A stretch of DNA of 60,347 nt from the NCBI GenBank assembly GCA_035656635.1, contig DASRSD010000146.1, forward strand, positions 1 to 60,347, in the 5' to 3' direction. The notes under the pieces were generated by a model, which was not told the DNA's origin, made no database searches, and worked only from the letters and a program-made list of their open reading frames with translations. Position numbers and translations under genes: made by a program. Shown piece after piece: positions 1 to 8,736 of this stretch. The stretch's first letter is position 1. Each line of letters begins with the position of its first letter. The DNA is from Pirellulales bacterium. GTDB taxonomy: Bacteria; Planctomycetota; Planctomycetia; Pirellulales; JADZDJ01.

Positions 1-438
1 TAGGCTCACGTAACCGTGTTGTTTGAAATATTTCGGCAAGCTGACAAAATCGGGATGCAAATCGCCAAACCAGGTGCGGTTGCCGAATACCCCAGTCGTG
101 GTCGGATTGCGGCCGGTCAGCATCGAGCTGCGCGACGGATTGCACAACGGAAACTGGCAATACGCCCGATCGAACTTCACCCCGGCCGCAGCCAGCGCGT
201 CGATGTTGGGCGTCTTGGCCAACCCGCCGAAGCTGCCGCACTCTGCCCGCATGTCGTCGGACATGATGAACAGCACGTTCAGCGGCTTGTGCGCCGGTGG
301 TGAAGTTGTTTGTCCGCTAGCGGACTGGGGATTTCCCACGAAAGATTTGGGCTGCTCTTGAGCCGCCAGATTCAGGCCGAACATGGCGCCGACCAGCACG
401 GCCGACAAAATCGCCCCGTGGAATCTCAAATTAGACAT
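1..438 (-). CDS. Secreted sulfatase, N-terminal part (cut by window edge)
   Basis: Only the first 146 codons are present; the gene runs off the left edge. It begins with a hydrophobic signal peptide (about residues 8-26), then a linker and the start of an alkaline-phosphatase-superfamily sulfatase domain: NVLFIMSDD (metal-binding Asp pair, about residues 54-62) and CNPSRS at Cys99-Ser104. That cysteine sits in the C-x-P-S-R motif that is oxidised to formylglycine in type I sulfatases. The wording around both motifs is closest to the iduronate-2-sulfatase/choline-sulfatase type. Family knowledge suggests removal of sulfate esters from polysaccharides outside the cytoplasm; the substrate cannot be told. 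It is divergent from the gcv operon. Confidence 0.9.
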   Translation of the reverse strand, partial: MSNLRFHGAILSAVLVGAMFGLNLAAQEQPKSFVGNPQSASGQTTSPPAHKPLNVLFIMSDDMRAECGSFGGLAKTPNIDALAAAGVKFDRAYCQFPLCNPSRSSMLTGRNPTTTGVFGNRTWFGDLHPDFVSLPKYFKQHGYVSL

Positions 439-752
439 GGTCGACGCTCCCGATTTGCAAGCCGGCTGCCGGCAAGAGAATTCTTGTGCCGATCTTACCA
501 GCCGCCTGAAGCAGTCGCAAGAATTTTCGACGGCGACATTCTGCTTGGTTAATTAGGCAAAAATTGCTGCGAAGCGGGGCCAGAAGTGCAGCCCCTGGAA
601 GTCGGTGCCAACGCCGTTACAATACCGCAGACGGATCGTACATCCTTGGCATCTTGAACTGGCGGCGCTTCACGCCGGAACGCTGGCGCTTTGATCTCGG
701 GCGGCTTTTGGCCGCAATGGCAAAGGGCCAGCCATGGCTCCGGCAACAGCTT
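439..752. other. Intergenic region between divergent sulfatase and gcvT
   Basis: This 314-base gap must hold promoters for both divergent genes. A TACAAT hexamer near 617 could be a -10 for the gcv operon, but its -35 match is weak. I searched for a glycine riboswitch, a common gcv leader, and did not see its conserved core. An open frame continues upstream of gcvT from 564, but it does not resemble GcvT. Confidence 0.4.
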
Positions 753-1865
753 ATGGTCACTTCATCTCTTGCTCAAACGCCGCTGCACGATTGGCATGCC
801 GCGCATGGCGGCCGGATGGTCGATTTCGCCGGCTGGTCGATGCCGGTGCAGTATTCATCAATCGTAGCTGAGCACACTGCCACGCGCACCGCCGCCGGTT
901 TGTTCGATGTTTCGCACATGGGCCGGCTGCAGTTTACCGGCACCGGTGTCGCCCAATTTTTAGATTCGCTGGTTACCCGCCGCATCACCGAGATGGAAAT
1001 AGGTCAAGTGCGATATGCCTTGGTCACGAATGAACAAGGCGGCATTCTTGATGACGTGCTGGTCTACCGTTTAAAGCACCCCAGCAAAGGCGAATACCAT
1101 TTGATGGTGGTCAACGCCAGCAATCGAGAAAAAATTGTCGATTGGATTCAGCACTGGCTGGACGAACGAAAACCTGATGTTCGTTTCACAGACATCACGC
1201 ACGACACCGCCATGATCGCCGTGCAGGGACCGCTGGCGGCAAAGTTGATTGAACCCCGCGTGCCATTTGATCCAACCGCGATGAAGTACTATCACGCAAT
1301 TTCAGCGGAACAGGGATACGGATGCATCAGCCGCACCGGCTACACAGGCGAAGACGGGTTCGAAGTGATCGCGCCGGCAAATGAAGCGTTAAAAATTTGG
1401 GAAAGCTTGCTGGACAGCTCAAGCCAGTTGGGAGTAATGGCCGCCGGCCTGGGGGCGCGCGACACCCTGCGATTGGAAGCCGCCATGCCGTTGTACGGTC
1501 ACGAGCTGAACGAGCAAACCAATCCACTGGAAGCCGGGCTGGGCTTTGCCGTGAATTTGGAAGGACGACGGTTTCCTGGAAGTGCTGCGCTAGCCACCGT
1601 ACAACGCGAAAAGCCACGTCGCGCACGCATTGGCCTGGAACTAACTAGCAAGCGTGTGCCACGGGAGCATTATGGAATTTATGCCGGTGACCAGCCGATT
1701 GGCGAAATTACCAGCGGCACGTTTTCGCCCACGCTGCAAAAACCAATCGCCATGGGCTACGTGCCGCCGCAGTTTGCTCAGTCTGGTACAGAACTTACTG
1801 TCGACATCCGGGGCAGCCGCGAACCTGCCCACGTAGTGAAGTTGCCATTTTACAAACGACCATAA
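753..1865 (+). CDS. gcvT: Aminomethyltransferase (glycine cleavage T protein)
   Basis: T protein takes the aminomethyl group from lipoyl-GcvH, passes the one-carbon unit to tetrahydrofolate and releases ammonia. The 370-residue product starting at ATG 753 (MVTSSLAQTPLHDWH) matches the usual family length of about 365. The frame stays open back to 564, but the extra 63 residues look non-homologous, so I chose 753. Family hallmarks are visible: a folate-binding N-terminal domain with MVDFAGWSMPVQY and FDVSHMG, and the conserved ARDTLRLEAAMPLYGHEL segment in the middle. It is the first gene of the operon gcvT-gcvH-gcvPA-gcvPB-lipM, 62 bases before gcvH. Confidence 0.95.
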   Translation: MVTSSLAQTPLHDWHAAHGGRMVDFAGWSMPVQYSSIVAEHTATRTAAGLFDVSHMGRLQFTGTGVAQFLDSLVTRRITEMEIGQVRYALVTNEQGGILDDVLVYRLKHPSKGEYHLMVVNASNREKIVDWIQHWLDERKPDVRFTDITHDTAMIAVQGPLAAKLIEPRVPFDPTAMKYYHAISAEQGYGCISRTGYTGEDGFEVIAPANEALKIWESLLDSSSQLGVMAAGLGARDTLRLEAAMPLYGHELNEQTNPLEAGLGFAVNLEGRRFPGSAALATVQREKPRRARIGLELTSKRVPREHYGIYAGDQPIGEITSGTFSPTLQKPIAMGYVPPQFAQSGTELTVDIRGSREPAHVVKLPFYKRP

Positions 1866-1927
1866 ACTCTGCGTTCAGCCGCGTGAATGTGCGGTTCCAT
1901 TTTCGGTAATAAAACGGGAGCAACGAC

Positions 1928-2329
1928 GTGAAGCCTCAAGAACTGTTGTACGCCAAAACCCATGAGTGGGCCGCAGTGCAGGCCGGCCCGCAAGGCGCAA
2001 AAATTGCCACGGTCGGCGTGTCGGCGTTTGCCGTCGAGGCGCTCACCGATCTGGTTTACATGCAACTTCCTAGAGTCGGCCGCAAAGTGAAGGCGGGCGA
2101 ATCGTTCGGCGAAATTGAATCGGTGAAAGCGGTCAGCGATTTATACAGCCCGGTGGACGGCGAAATCGTCGAAGTCAACACCGCCCTGCCCAACAAACTG
2201 GAAACGCTCAACAGCGATCCCTACGGCGCCGGCTGGCTGGTTAAAATTAAATTGAGCGACGAAACCGCCCTCAAGAACCTACTCGATTACGCCGCGTACC
2301 AAAAGTTGTGTACGGAAGAATCACACTGA
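1928..2329 (+). CDS. gcvH: Glycine cleavage system H protein
   Basis: Small lipoyl carrier that shuttles the aminomethyl intermediate between P, T and L proteins. The 133-residue product has the family fold and length. The lipoylation site is Lys67 in GEIESVKAVSD. It starts with GTG at 1928, preceded by a GGGAG ribosome-binding site eight bases upstream. It lies between gcvT and gcvPA. The LipM-like enzyme encoded at 5369 is its likely modifying enzyme. Confidence 0.96.
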   Translation: MKPQELLYAKTHEWAAVQAGPQGAKIATVGVSAFAVEALTDLVYMQLPRVGRKVKAGESFGEIESVKAVSDLYSPVDGEIVEVNTALPNKLETLNSDPYGAGWLVKIKLSDETALKNLLDYAAYQKLCTEESH

Positions 2330-2370
2330 ACAACCTTGCGGCGCGTCTCAAGCGGCGCGTTTAATTACTG

Positions 2371-3741
2371 ATGTCGTACATTCTGAACACGCCGGCTGAT
2401 CAGCAAGCAATGCTGGAAGCGATTGGCGTCCCCTCCATCGACGAATTGTTCGCGCAAATTCCCGCCGAGTTACGGTTGAATCGCGAATTGAATATTCCGC
2501 CGGCGCTGTCGGAGTTGGAACTGACGGCACATCTGGGGCAATTGGCGGCGCGTAATGTGGCTTGCGGACAAAAGGTCTGCTTTCTGGGCGGCGGCAGTTA
2601 CGATCACTTTATTCCCGCCGTGGTCGATTACGTGGCTTCACGCGGCGAGTTTTATACTTCCTACACGCCCTACCAGGCCGAAGCCAGCCAGGGCAATCTG
2701 CAAGCGTTCTTCGAATATCAAACGCTGATTACACAACTCATGGGCATGGATGTTGCCAATGCTAGTTTGTACGACGGCGGCAGCGCAGCGACCGAAGCGG
2801 TGTTGATGTGCATTCATGCCACAGGCCGCCAAGGGCGTGTGATTGTGCCGTCCAGCGTGCATCCGGAATACCGGCAAATCCTGCAAACATATTTGGCGAA
2901 TTTGGGAACGGAGTTGGTCACGGTTGGCACGCCGGAGGGAACGATCAACCCGCACGAACTAGCCGCTGCACTTACGGATGACACAGCCTGCGTATTTGTG
3001 CAACATCCGAATTTTTTTGGTTGCCTGGAAGATGTCCAATCGCTAGTGAAAGCCGCCCACGAGCGCGGCGCACTGGCGGCGGTGTCGGTCGATCCCATTA
3101 GCTTGGGCTTGCTCAAGCGGCCGGGAGATTACGGAGCCGATATTGTTGTGGCCGAAGGGCAATCGCTCGGCACGCCTATGCAATACGGCGGGCCGTACCT
3201 GGGCATCATGGCTTGTCGCGAAAAGTTTGTGCGCCGCATGCCTGGCCGCATTGCCGGGCAAACCGTCGATCGCCGCGGCAAACGCTGCTGGGTGCTTACG
3301 CTGCAAACTCGCGAACAGCACATTCGCCGCGAAAAAGCCACCAGCAACATTTGCACCAACCAAGGCCTGTTCGCACTCCGGGCCAGCGTGTATTTGGCGG
3401 CCATGGGCCCGCAAGGCATGCGCGAAATAGCCACCGCTTGCGTTCGGAAAGCAAATTATGCGCTGAAAAAATTGACGAGTGGAAATCGGCTGACCGCCAT
3501 GTTCGACCGGCCCGTGTTCAAAGAATTTGTGCTCCGCGATGCTGCCGGCCGAGTGGATGAATTGCTGGCCGAGGCGCTCGATTGTGGTTACTTCGCCGGT
3601 GTGCCGCTGGGACAATGGTACCCGGAATTGGGCGATGGACTTTTAGTTTGTGTCACCGAAAAACGGACCCGTGCAGAAATCGACGGGCTAGCTGCGCGAA
3701 TTGCCCAACAACGCCAACCGAAAGCCGCCGTTCATGCGTAA
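2371..3741 (+). CDS. gcvPA: Glycine dehydrogenase (decarboxylating), subunit 1
   Basis: N-terminal half of the P protein in organisms with a split GcvP; it forms an alpha2beta2 enzyme with GcvPB and decarboxylates glycine. The 456-residue length is typical. Recognisable segments are FLGGGSYDHFIPAVVD, YTPYQAEASQGNLQAFFEYQ and the fold-type I aminotransferase core, without the PLP lysine, which lies in subunit 2. Its stop overlaps the gcvPB start by eight bases, which suggests translational coupling of the two subunits. Confidence 0.95.
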   Translation: MSYILNTPADQQAMLEAIGVPSIDELFAQIPAELRLNRELNIPPALSELELTAHLGQLAARNVACGQKVCFLGGGSYDHFIPAVVDYVASRGEFYTSYTPYQAEASQGNLQAFFEYQTLITQLMGMDVANASLYDGGSAATEAVLMCIHATGRQGRVIVPSSVHPEYRQILQTYLANLGTELVTVGTPEGTINPHELAAALTDDTACVFVQHPNFFGCLEDVQSLVKAAHERGALAAVSVDPISLGLLKRPGDYGADIVVAEGQSLGTPMQYGGPYLGIMACREKFVRRMPGRIAGQTVDRRGKRCWVLTLQTREQHIRREKATSNICTNQGLFALRASVYLAAMGPQGMREIATACVRKANYALKKLTSGNRLTAMFDRPVFKEFVLRDAAGRVDELLAEALDCGYFAGVPLGQWYPELGDGLLVCVTEKRTRAEIDGLAARIAQQRQPKAAVHA

Positions 3742-5236
3742 TACTCGCGCCACCCAGTTGCTGTTTGAACTTTCGCGGCCTGGCCGACGGGCAGCGCACA
3801 TTCCGTGCACCGACGTGCCCGCCACCGCGGTCGAAGAATTGCTGCCGGCCGAAGCGCTAGCCGCCACGCCGCCGCCGCTGCCGGAACTGGCCGAGCCCGA
3901 TATTGTGCGGCACTACGCCAATCTTTCGACGCAAAACATGTCGATCGACACGCACTTTTATCCGCTGGGTTCCTGCACGATGAAGTACAATCCTAAACGG
4001 AACGAACGGATTGCCGGCCTGCCAGGTTTGGCCGATTTGCATCCATATCAGCCCGAGGAAACGCTGCAAGGCATGTTGCAGTTGCTGTACGAAATGCAAG
4101 CCATCCTGGCCGAAATTTCCGGACTTGATGCCGTTTCGCTGCAACCGGCCGCCGGCGCCCACGGCGAATTAACCGCCCTAATGATGGCGGCCGCGTACTT
4201 TCGCGATCGGGGCGAAAAGCGGACCAAGGTGCTCGCTCCCGACAGCGCCCATGGCACGAACCCGGCCAGCGCCGCCATAGCAGGCTTCGAAGCTGTGACG
4301 ATTCGCAGCGCTGCCAATGGTTCCGTGGACTTGGCCGATTTGAAATCGCATCTTGGCAACGACACCGCTGTATTCATGATCACCAATCCCAACACGCTGG
4401 GATTGTTCGAACGGCAGGTGCGCGAAATTGCCGACTTGGTGCACCAACAGGGTGGCCTGATCTATCTCGACGGCGCGAACATGAACGCGATTTTGGGCAT
4501 CGTCCGGCCCGGCGATTTCGGCGCCGACATGATGCATTTCAATCCGCATAAAACGTTCAGCGGCCCGCACGGCGGCGGCGGTCCCGGTGCAGGGCCCATT
4601 GCGGTGCGTAAATTTTTAGAGCCGTTCCTGCCACTGCCGGTGGTGGAAAAAGTCCCTTCACCCTCATCCCGGCCCTCTCCCGTCAAGGAAGAGGGAGATT
4701 TTGTTTATCGCCTGGTGCGCCAGCGGCCCAAATCGATTGGCCGCGTTCGCAGCTTTTTCGGCCAGGTGGGCGTGTTTGTGAGGGCCTACAGCTACATTCG
4801 CACCTACGGCCCGCAAGGTTTGAAAGCGGTTTCGGAAAACGCGGTGCTGAATGCCAATTATTTGCTCAGCCGCGTGAAGCACATTTTTCCGGTGCCGCAT
4901 GGTGATCGCTGCTTGCATGAATTTGTCGCCACGGCGGCCAAGCTGAAAGCCGATCGTGGAGTTTCGGCGATGGATGTGGCCAAGCGGCTCTTGGATTACG
5001 GTTTCCATGCCCCCACCGTTTACTTCCCACTCACCGTAAAAGAGGCCATGATGATTGAGCCCACGGAAACCGAGAGCAAGGAAACGCTGGATGCCTTTGC
5101 CGAAACTCTGTTCCGCATCACGGAAGAATCGCCGCAACTATTGCACGATGCGCCGCACACCACGATCGTTAGCCGGCCGGACGAAGTCCGAGCCGCTCGG
5201 CAACCCATCCTGCGCTGGACGCCGGCGGGAGAATGA
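3734..5236 (+). CDS. gcvPB: Glycine dehydrogenase (decarboxylating), subunit 2, with in-frame repeat insertion
   Basis: PLP-binding half of split GcvP. ATG 3734 (MRNTRATQLLFEL) overlaps the gcvPA stop; the frame is open from 3701 but that extension has no family match. The product is 500 residues. The PLP lysine is Lys273 in NPHKTFSGPHGGGGPG, followed by the glycine-rich loop. Odd feature: residues about 308-320 (PSPSSRPSPVKEE) interrupt a segment that in homologues runs directly from a valine-rich strand to GD.YRL and RPKSIGRVRSF. The insert is encoded by a palindromic repeat at 4653-4697 that recurs elsewhere in the window. The frame is intact and all core motifs are kept, so I expect a functional enzyme. 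Confidence 0.94.
   Translation: MRNTRATQLLFELSRPGRRAAHIPCTDVPATAVEELLPAEALAATPPPLPELAEPDIVRHYANLSTQNMSIDTHFYPLGSCTMKYNPKRNERIAGLPGLADLHPYQPEETLQGMLQLLYEMQAILAEISGLDAVSLQPAAGAHGELTALMMAAAYFRDRGEKRTKVLAPDSAHGTNPASAAIAGFEAVTIRSAANGSVDLADLKSHLGNDTAVFMITNPNTLGLFERQVREIADLVHQQGGLIYLDGANMNAILGIVRPGDFGADMMHFNPHKTFSGPHGGGGPGAGPIAVRKFLEPFLPLPVVEKVPSPSSRPSPVKEEGDFVYRLVRQRPKSIGRVRSFFGQVGVFVRAYSYIRTYGPQGLKAVSENAVLNANYLLSRVKHIFPVPHGDRCLHEFVATAAKLKADRGVSAMDVAKRLLDYGFHAPTVYFPLTVKEAMMIEPTETESKETLDAFAETLFRITEESPQLLHDAPHTTIVSRPDEVRAARQPILRWTPAGE
4653..4697 (+). repeat. In-frame palindromic repeat, family A, copy in gcvPB
   Basis: A CACCCTCATCCC segment is followed by a stem of CCCTCT (4673-4678) and AGAGGG (4690-4695). 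Related copies lie at 24877-24913, 25069-25113 and 43940-43974. Here it is read as P-S-P-x-x-x-P-S-P-x-K-E-E-G and keeps the gcvPB frame open. Confidence 0.75.
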
Positions 5237-5366
5237 CGAATGTCTAAATCCGAATGCCTAATGAATGACCAATGACCAAATCCCAATGACCAATACTCAG
5301 ACCTTGCTGTTTGGTCATTGGTGCTTGGTTATTGATTCGTCATTTGGATTTCGTCATTCGTCATTA
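5232..5366. repeat. Long imperfect inverted repeat filling the gcvPB-lipM gap
   Basis: Two arms of about 55-60 bases (5232-5293 and 5311-5366), built from degenerate AATGACGAATG and CCAATGACCAA words, are inverted around a short centre. The left arm starts on the gcvPB stop codon and the right arm ends two bases before the TTG start assigned to the next gene. RNA from the operon would fold into a long hairpin here. It may act in mRNA processing or termination, or be a mobile repeat. Confidence 0.7.
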
Positions 5367-5368
5367 TT

Positions 5369-6142
5369 TTGATTCCCTGTCGTCTAATCATCGATCCTCC
5401 CTCTCCCGGCGCTTGGAACATGGCGCTGGATGAAGCGCTGCTGGAATCGGCGCAGAATGAGGGGATTGCCACGCTGCGGTTTTATTCCTGGCGGGAGCCG
5501 ACCTTGTCGCTGGGTTATTTTCAGCCCCAGGCCGATCGGCAGTTGCATGCCGCTAGCGCCGAATGTGCGCTGGTGCGCCGGGCTACCGGCGGCGGCGCAA
5601 TTCTGCACCATCATGAGCTGACGTACAGCATTGTGCTGCCCAGCTCTCATCCGTTGGCGAAGCCGGCCGAAAAGTTATATCAAGCTGTGCATCAAAGCTT
5701 GATTAAAACACTGACTGAGTTCGGCGCCGCGGCCACATTGTGTGAATTAGGGGTGTCGACAGAAAGCGATCGTGCCGGTAAACCGTTTTTGTGTTTCCAG
5801 CGTCGAGAGGCGGGCGATGTGCTCCTTGGAGAGCATAAAATCGCCGGCAGTGCCCAAAGGCGGCAGCGCGGCACGGTACTGCAACACGGCAGCGTGCTTT
5901 GGGCCCGATCGGCATTTGCCCCGGAACTTCCTGGCATTACCGATTTAATCGAAGGGGTTTCACAATCCGGGCACGGCCACGCTCAGGGAATCAGCCGGCT
6001 GCTGGAACTATGGCCCGCACATTTGTGCGCGAGCCTTAATTTGGATGCCCAGCCAGACAGGCTGGCAGAATCGCTGATTTCCGATGCTCGCGAAATCGAA
6101 CAGCGAAAATATCTCGACTCCAGTTGGACTTGTCGACGCTAG
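5369..6142 (+). CDS. lipM: LipM-type octanoyltransferase (lipoate/biotin ligase fold)
   Basis: Probable octanoyl-ACP:protein octanoyltransferase that primes GcvH for lipoate synthesis. The 257-residue product has the BPL/LPL catalytic fold: WNMALDEALL near residue 16, RRATGGGAILH (70-80), and KIAGSAQ (157-163). Cys142 in FLCFQRREAGD is at the position of the LipM catalytic cysteine, which LplA ligases lack; this favours transferase over ligase. The start is TTG 5369, since homology must begin before the internal ATG at 5420 and no better in-frame codon exists; no clear ribosome-binding site is visible. Its position behind gcvPB fits modification of GcvH. The alternative is a lipoate-protein ligase. 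Confidence 0.82.
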   Translation: MIPCRLIIDPPSPGAWNMALDEALLESAQNEGIATLRFYSWREPTLSLGYFQPQADRQLHAASAECALVRRATGGGAILHHHELTYSIVLPSSHPLAKPAEKLYQAVHQSLIKTLTEFGAAATLCELGVSTESDRAGKPFLCFQRREAGDVLLGEHKIAGSAQRRQRGTVLQHGSVLWARSAFAPELPGITDLIEGVSQSGHGHAQGISRLLELWPAHLCASLNLDAQPDRLAESLISDAREIEQRKYLDSSWTCRR

Positions 6143-6324
6143 CAAGCCCTTTGGCGGAAGTCTCAATTCGGCAAGGTGTTGCAACTTCTACACGATTCCT
6201 TAACCAAGTTAAATACAAGACGGGATGAAAATCAGAATCGAGTTCATTGGCTGGTCGGCCGATGTCAGTTCGAGAAGGTTTAACGGCTAGCAGGGGTTCG
6301 CCGGGACACCAATGGGGGAGTTCT

Positions 6325-6353
6325 TTGACTCTGCAAGCCCGATTCGTTATGAT
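6325..6353 (+). promoter_or_regulatory. Sigma-70-like promoter upstream of the FHA gene
   Basis: TTGACT (6325-6330), a 17-base spacer and TATGAT (6348-6353) form a near-consensus promoter. Transcription would start near 6360, leaving a leader of about 285 bases before the FHA ATG at 6645. No gene or known riboswitch was recognised in the 6143-6644 gap, so the leader may be regulatory or encode a small RNA. Confidence 0.5.
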
Positions 6354-6644
6354 CGGCATGTGGGAAAGACATCGGCACTCAGCTGCGTGCCAGAGTGTGA
6401 ATAGTAATCGTGATCTGGCCCATGCTGCGAGCCACTCAAAGGCCATCATTCTTTTTTCTCCAAAGAGTGGACTGCAGTAACGTCACGGTTGAGCTTGCAG
6501 TTTTAAGGGATTCAACTTTTCTTAATAGGGAGCAAGCCGAAGTGTCGCAAGCTGTTGATCCGGCAGCGCATGATTTCGTCGTGGTTCATTTCCGCTCTTA
6601 TCAATTGACGTACTGCAAACCACGAAACGGAACCGAGGCGGTGT

Positions 6645-7367
6645 ATGGAATTAACGCTTAAGCTGCTGACCGGTCGCAACGCCGGCCAGGAGATTCCAAT
6701 TCCCATTAGCAAGTTTCTGATCGGCCGCGCCGACGATTGCCACCTGCGCCCGCATAGCGAAACCGTCAGTCGGCATCACTGCGTGCTCCTCGTCGAAGAA
6801 GGGTTTTGCGCGGTGCGCGATTTTGGCAGCCGCAACGGCACGCTGGTGAACGAGCAGAAAGTCGTCGGTCAGCACGAGCTACATAACGGCGACCGGTTGA
6901 AAGTGGGCAGCTTGGAATTCGAAGTGCAACTGAGTTCCCGCGTCGGCGGCAAAAAGCGCCCGAAGGTCAAAGACGTGAAAGATGCCGCCCAACGCACGGC
7001 CGCGCCGGTGGTTGCCAAGGGAGACCGAGACATTAGCGATTGGTTGGCCGAAGACGGAGGCGAAAATCATGCGGCGGTCGACAACCTGCGCGAAACACGC
7101 CAGCCTCCGCACGAAACGCCCGAAAATCTGTCCACTCGGGAAACTGCGTTTTTGAAAACACCCGCCGACGAAACCACTACTGTAAAACCGCTGGATGCCA
7201 AGAGGAATGAACCCGTCTCGCCGGCGCCTAAACCCGCGGATTCCGGCGGCATGGAAGCACTTAAGCGCACCGGTAAGTTCGCAGCTCCCACCCAGGCCGC
7301 TCCCAAAGACAGCCGCGAAGCCGCCAATATGGCTCTGCGCAAACTCTTCAATAATCGGAACGGCTAA
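6645..7367 (+). CDS. FHA domain protein
   Basis: Phosphothreonine-binding signalling adaptor. Residues 1-100 form a forkhead-associated domain with the hallmark residues GRADDC (about 27-32), SRHH (44-47) and GSRNGTLV (66-73). Residues 101-240 are low-complexity, rich in Pro, Thr and Lys, and probably disordered. Partners would be targets of Hanks-type Ser/Thr kinases; one such kinase lies at 56202-58535, but any link is inference. The cytoplasmic location follows from the lack of a signal peptide or membrane segment. Confidence 0.9.
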   Translation: MELTLKLLTGRNAGQEIPIPISKFLIGRADDCHLRPHSETVSRHHCVLLVEEGFCAVRDFGSRNGTLVNEQKVVGQHELHNGDRLKVGSLEFEVQLSSRVGGKKRPKVKDVKDAAQRTAAPVVAKGDRDISDWLAEDGGENHAAVDNLRETRQPPHETPENLSTRETAFLKTPADETTTVKPLDAKRNEPVSPAPKPADSGGMEALKRTGKFAAPTQAAPKDSREAANMALRKLFNNRNG

Positions 7368-7531
7368 TCCCGGTTGGATGTTTTGGCAGATTGAGTTTGC
7401 AGGCGAAGGCTTTTGCGGCGCTACCCTCGCACTGTTTGCGTCGTAAGCTGCGCTTTTGATAACCTTGACTGGGAAATACCAGGCTGCCTATAGTTTTAAC
7501 GGCGGTAGCAACGATAAGTAAGCTAGAGAAT

Positions 7532-7855
7532 TTGATAGAAGCGGATTCGGAATTTGAACGTCGAAAACAAAAATCTGTTTCCCTAGAGGCATGCGTGAGA
7601 CCTGTCCACCGCCAACGTAAAGCTGCTTTGCTGGGCTTGGCCTTCGATGCCGCCGACGGACACACGCGCATTACCAAAGGCGATAATTTTCTGCTAGCCG
7701 GCGGTTCTCAGGAAACGCACGAAGTGATGCAGGAAACTGCCACCAAAATCAACGAGAAGCTCTCGGAACGCAGCCAGCGGTTGGAAGACGTTTCGCTGCA
7801 GGAATTGCGCGGAATTGCCCACGATGTGTGGCAGCAAATCACGAGCCGGCAATAA
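7532..7855 (+). CDS. Conserved small hypothetical protein
   Basis: 107 residues from TTG 7532; the start is uncertain. The C-terminal two thirds (GLAFDAADGHTRITKGDNFLL through LQELRGIAHDVW) looks coding and resembles small conserved planctomycete proteins of unknown function. It contains a hydrophilic helical stretch (residues about 60-105) and no membrane segment. I cannot assign a function. Confidence 0.55.
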   Translation: MIEADSEFERRKQKSVSLEACVRPVHRQRKAALLGLAFDAADGHTRITKGDNFLLAGGSQETHEVMQETATKINEKLSERSQRLEDVSLQELRGIAHDVWQQITSRQ

Positions 7856-7897
7856 CCGCCTAGTGAATGGCCCTGGCGGATTTGGCTTGGTTTTGGG

Positions 7898-7987
7898 TTA
7901 ATCTTCGCGGCTAGAACGCGCTCGATTTTCGCCGGCCGACATTCCCCGAGCAATCAGATCGAGCTTCGGGGCTGCTTCGGTTTCCAT
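7898..7987 (-). pseudogene. Coding-like remnant or micro-ORF
   Basis: In the 7856-8169 gap the minus strand reads YRIPPEAARRMETEAAPKL and onward to a stop at 7898. It looks protein-like, but it opens right after an in-frame stop and has only an internal ATG (29 residues) without a ribosome-binding site. It may be the 3' end of a decayed gene. The rest of the gap shows no other feature. Confidence 0.2.
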
Positions 7988-8169
7988 GCGGCGGGCCGCT
8001 TCAGGCGGAATTCGATAATTGCCCCATCTAACGCAAACCCATTAGCTATGCAAAACTTGCGCTGTTAGTAGGGGGAATGCCGTTGTTTTTCAGCCTGGCC
8101 GAAACCACAATGGCTGCAGGCAGGTATTTCACTTAGAGCCGTTTTCCGCCAGAAAATGGGGACCCAGCA

Positions 8170-8736
8170 TTGGCCGACGATGTGCGAGAGTTAGTTCGAA
8201 GTTCGCTTGCCGGTGACCAAACCGCCATGTTGGCATTGGTAAACCGCTATCAAGGCCAAGTTTTTGGCTTGTGTTATCGCATGCTCGGACAGCGCCAAGA
8301 TGCGGAAGATATGTCACAGGAAACGTTTGTTCGCGCTTTGCGAAGTCTGCGGAGTTGGGACAGCGATCGCGAATTTTTGCCGTGGCTACTGGCGATTGCT
8401 GGAAATCGGTGCCGGACATATTTGGCCCAGCGAATGCGGCGTCCCGGCACGACGCCGCTGGTCGAACACTTGCCCGATCGCCAACCAGATATGAAACCGG
8501 CCCGCCATTTGGCCGAGGAATTGCAACGGGCCCTTTCTCGGCTGCGGGAAGAATATCGTCTGGCATTTATGTTGTTTCATTATCAGGAGCTAAGCTACGC
8601 TGAAATTGGCGCTGCGCTAAATTGCCCGTTGGGAACCGTGAAAACGTGGGTACATCGGGCGCGGCGGGAGTTGGTCGAAATGCTTCACAAACGAGAAGCG
8701 GTGGGGGAGGTGTCACGTGTCGCAAGCCGAATTTAG
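8170..8736 (+). CDS. ECF RNA polymerase sigma factor
   Basis: 188 residues. Region 2 is visible at about residues 25-85 (YQGQVFGLCYRMLG, QDAEDMSQETFVRALRSL, REFLPWLLAIAGNRC) and region 4 at about 120-170 (LREEYRLAFMLFHYQELSYAEIGAAL and LGTVKTWVHRARREL, a helix-turn-helix). It starts at TTG 8170 with a GGGGA upstream. The 3' end overlaps the start of the next gene by 20 bases, a typical sigma/anti-sigma arrangement. The stress it responds to cannot be told. Confidence 0.92.
   Translation: MADDVRELVRSSLAGDQTAMLALVNRYQGQVFGLCYRMLGQRQDAEDMSQETFVRALRSLRSWDSDREFLPWLLAIAGNRCRTYLAQRMRRPGTTPLVEHLPDRQPDMKPARHLAEELQRALSRLREEYRLAFMLFHYQELSYAEIGAALNCPLGTVKTWVHRARRELVEMLHKREAVGEVSRVASRI

Noticed and set aside
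439-752. Possible glycine riboswitch before gcvT
   Set aside because: The conserved glycine-aptamer core could not be found by eye in this leader.
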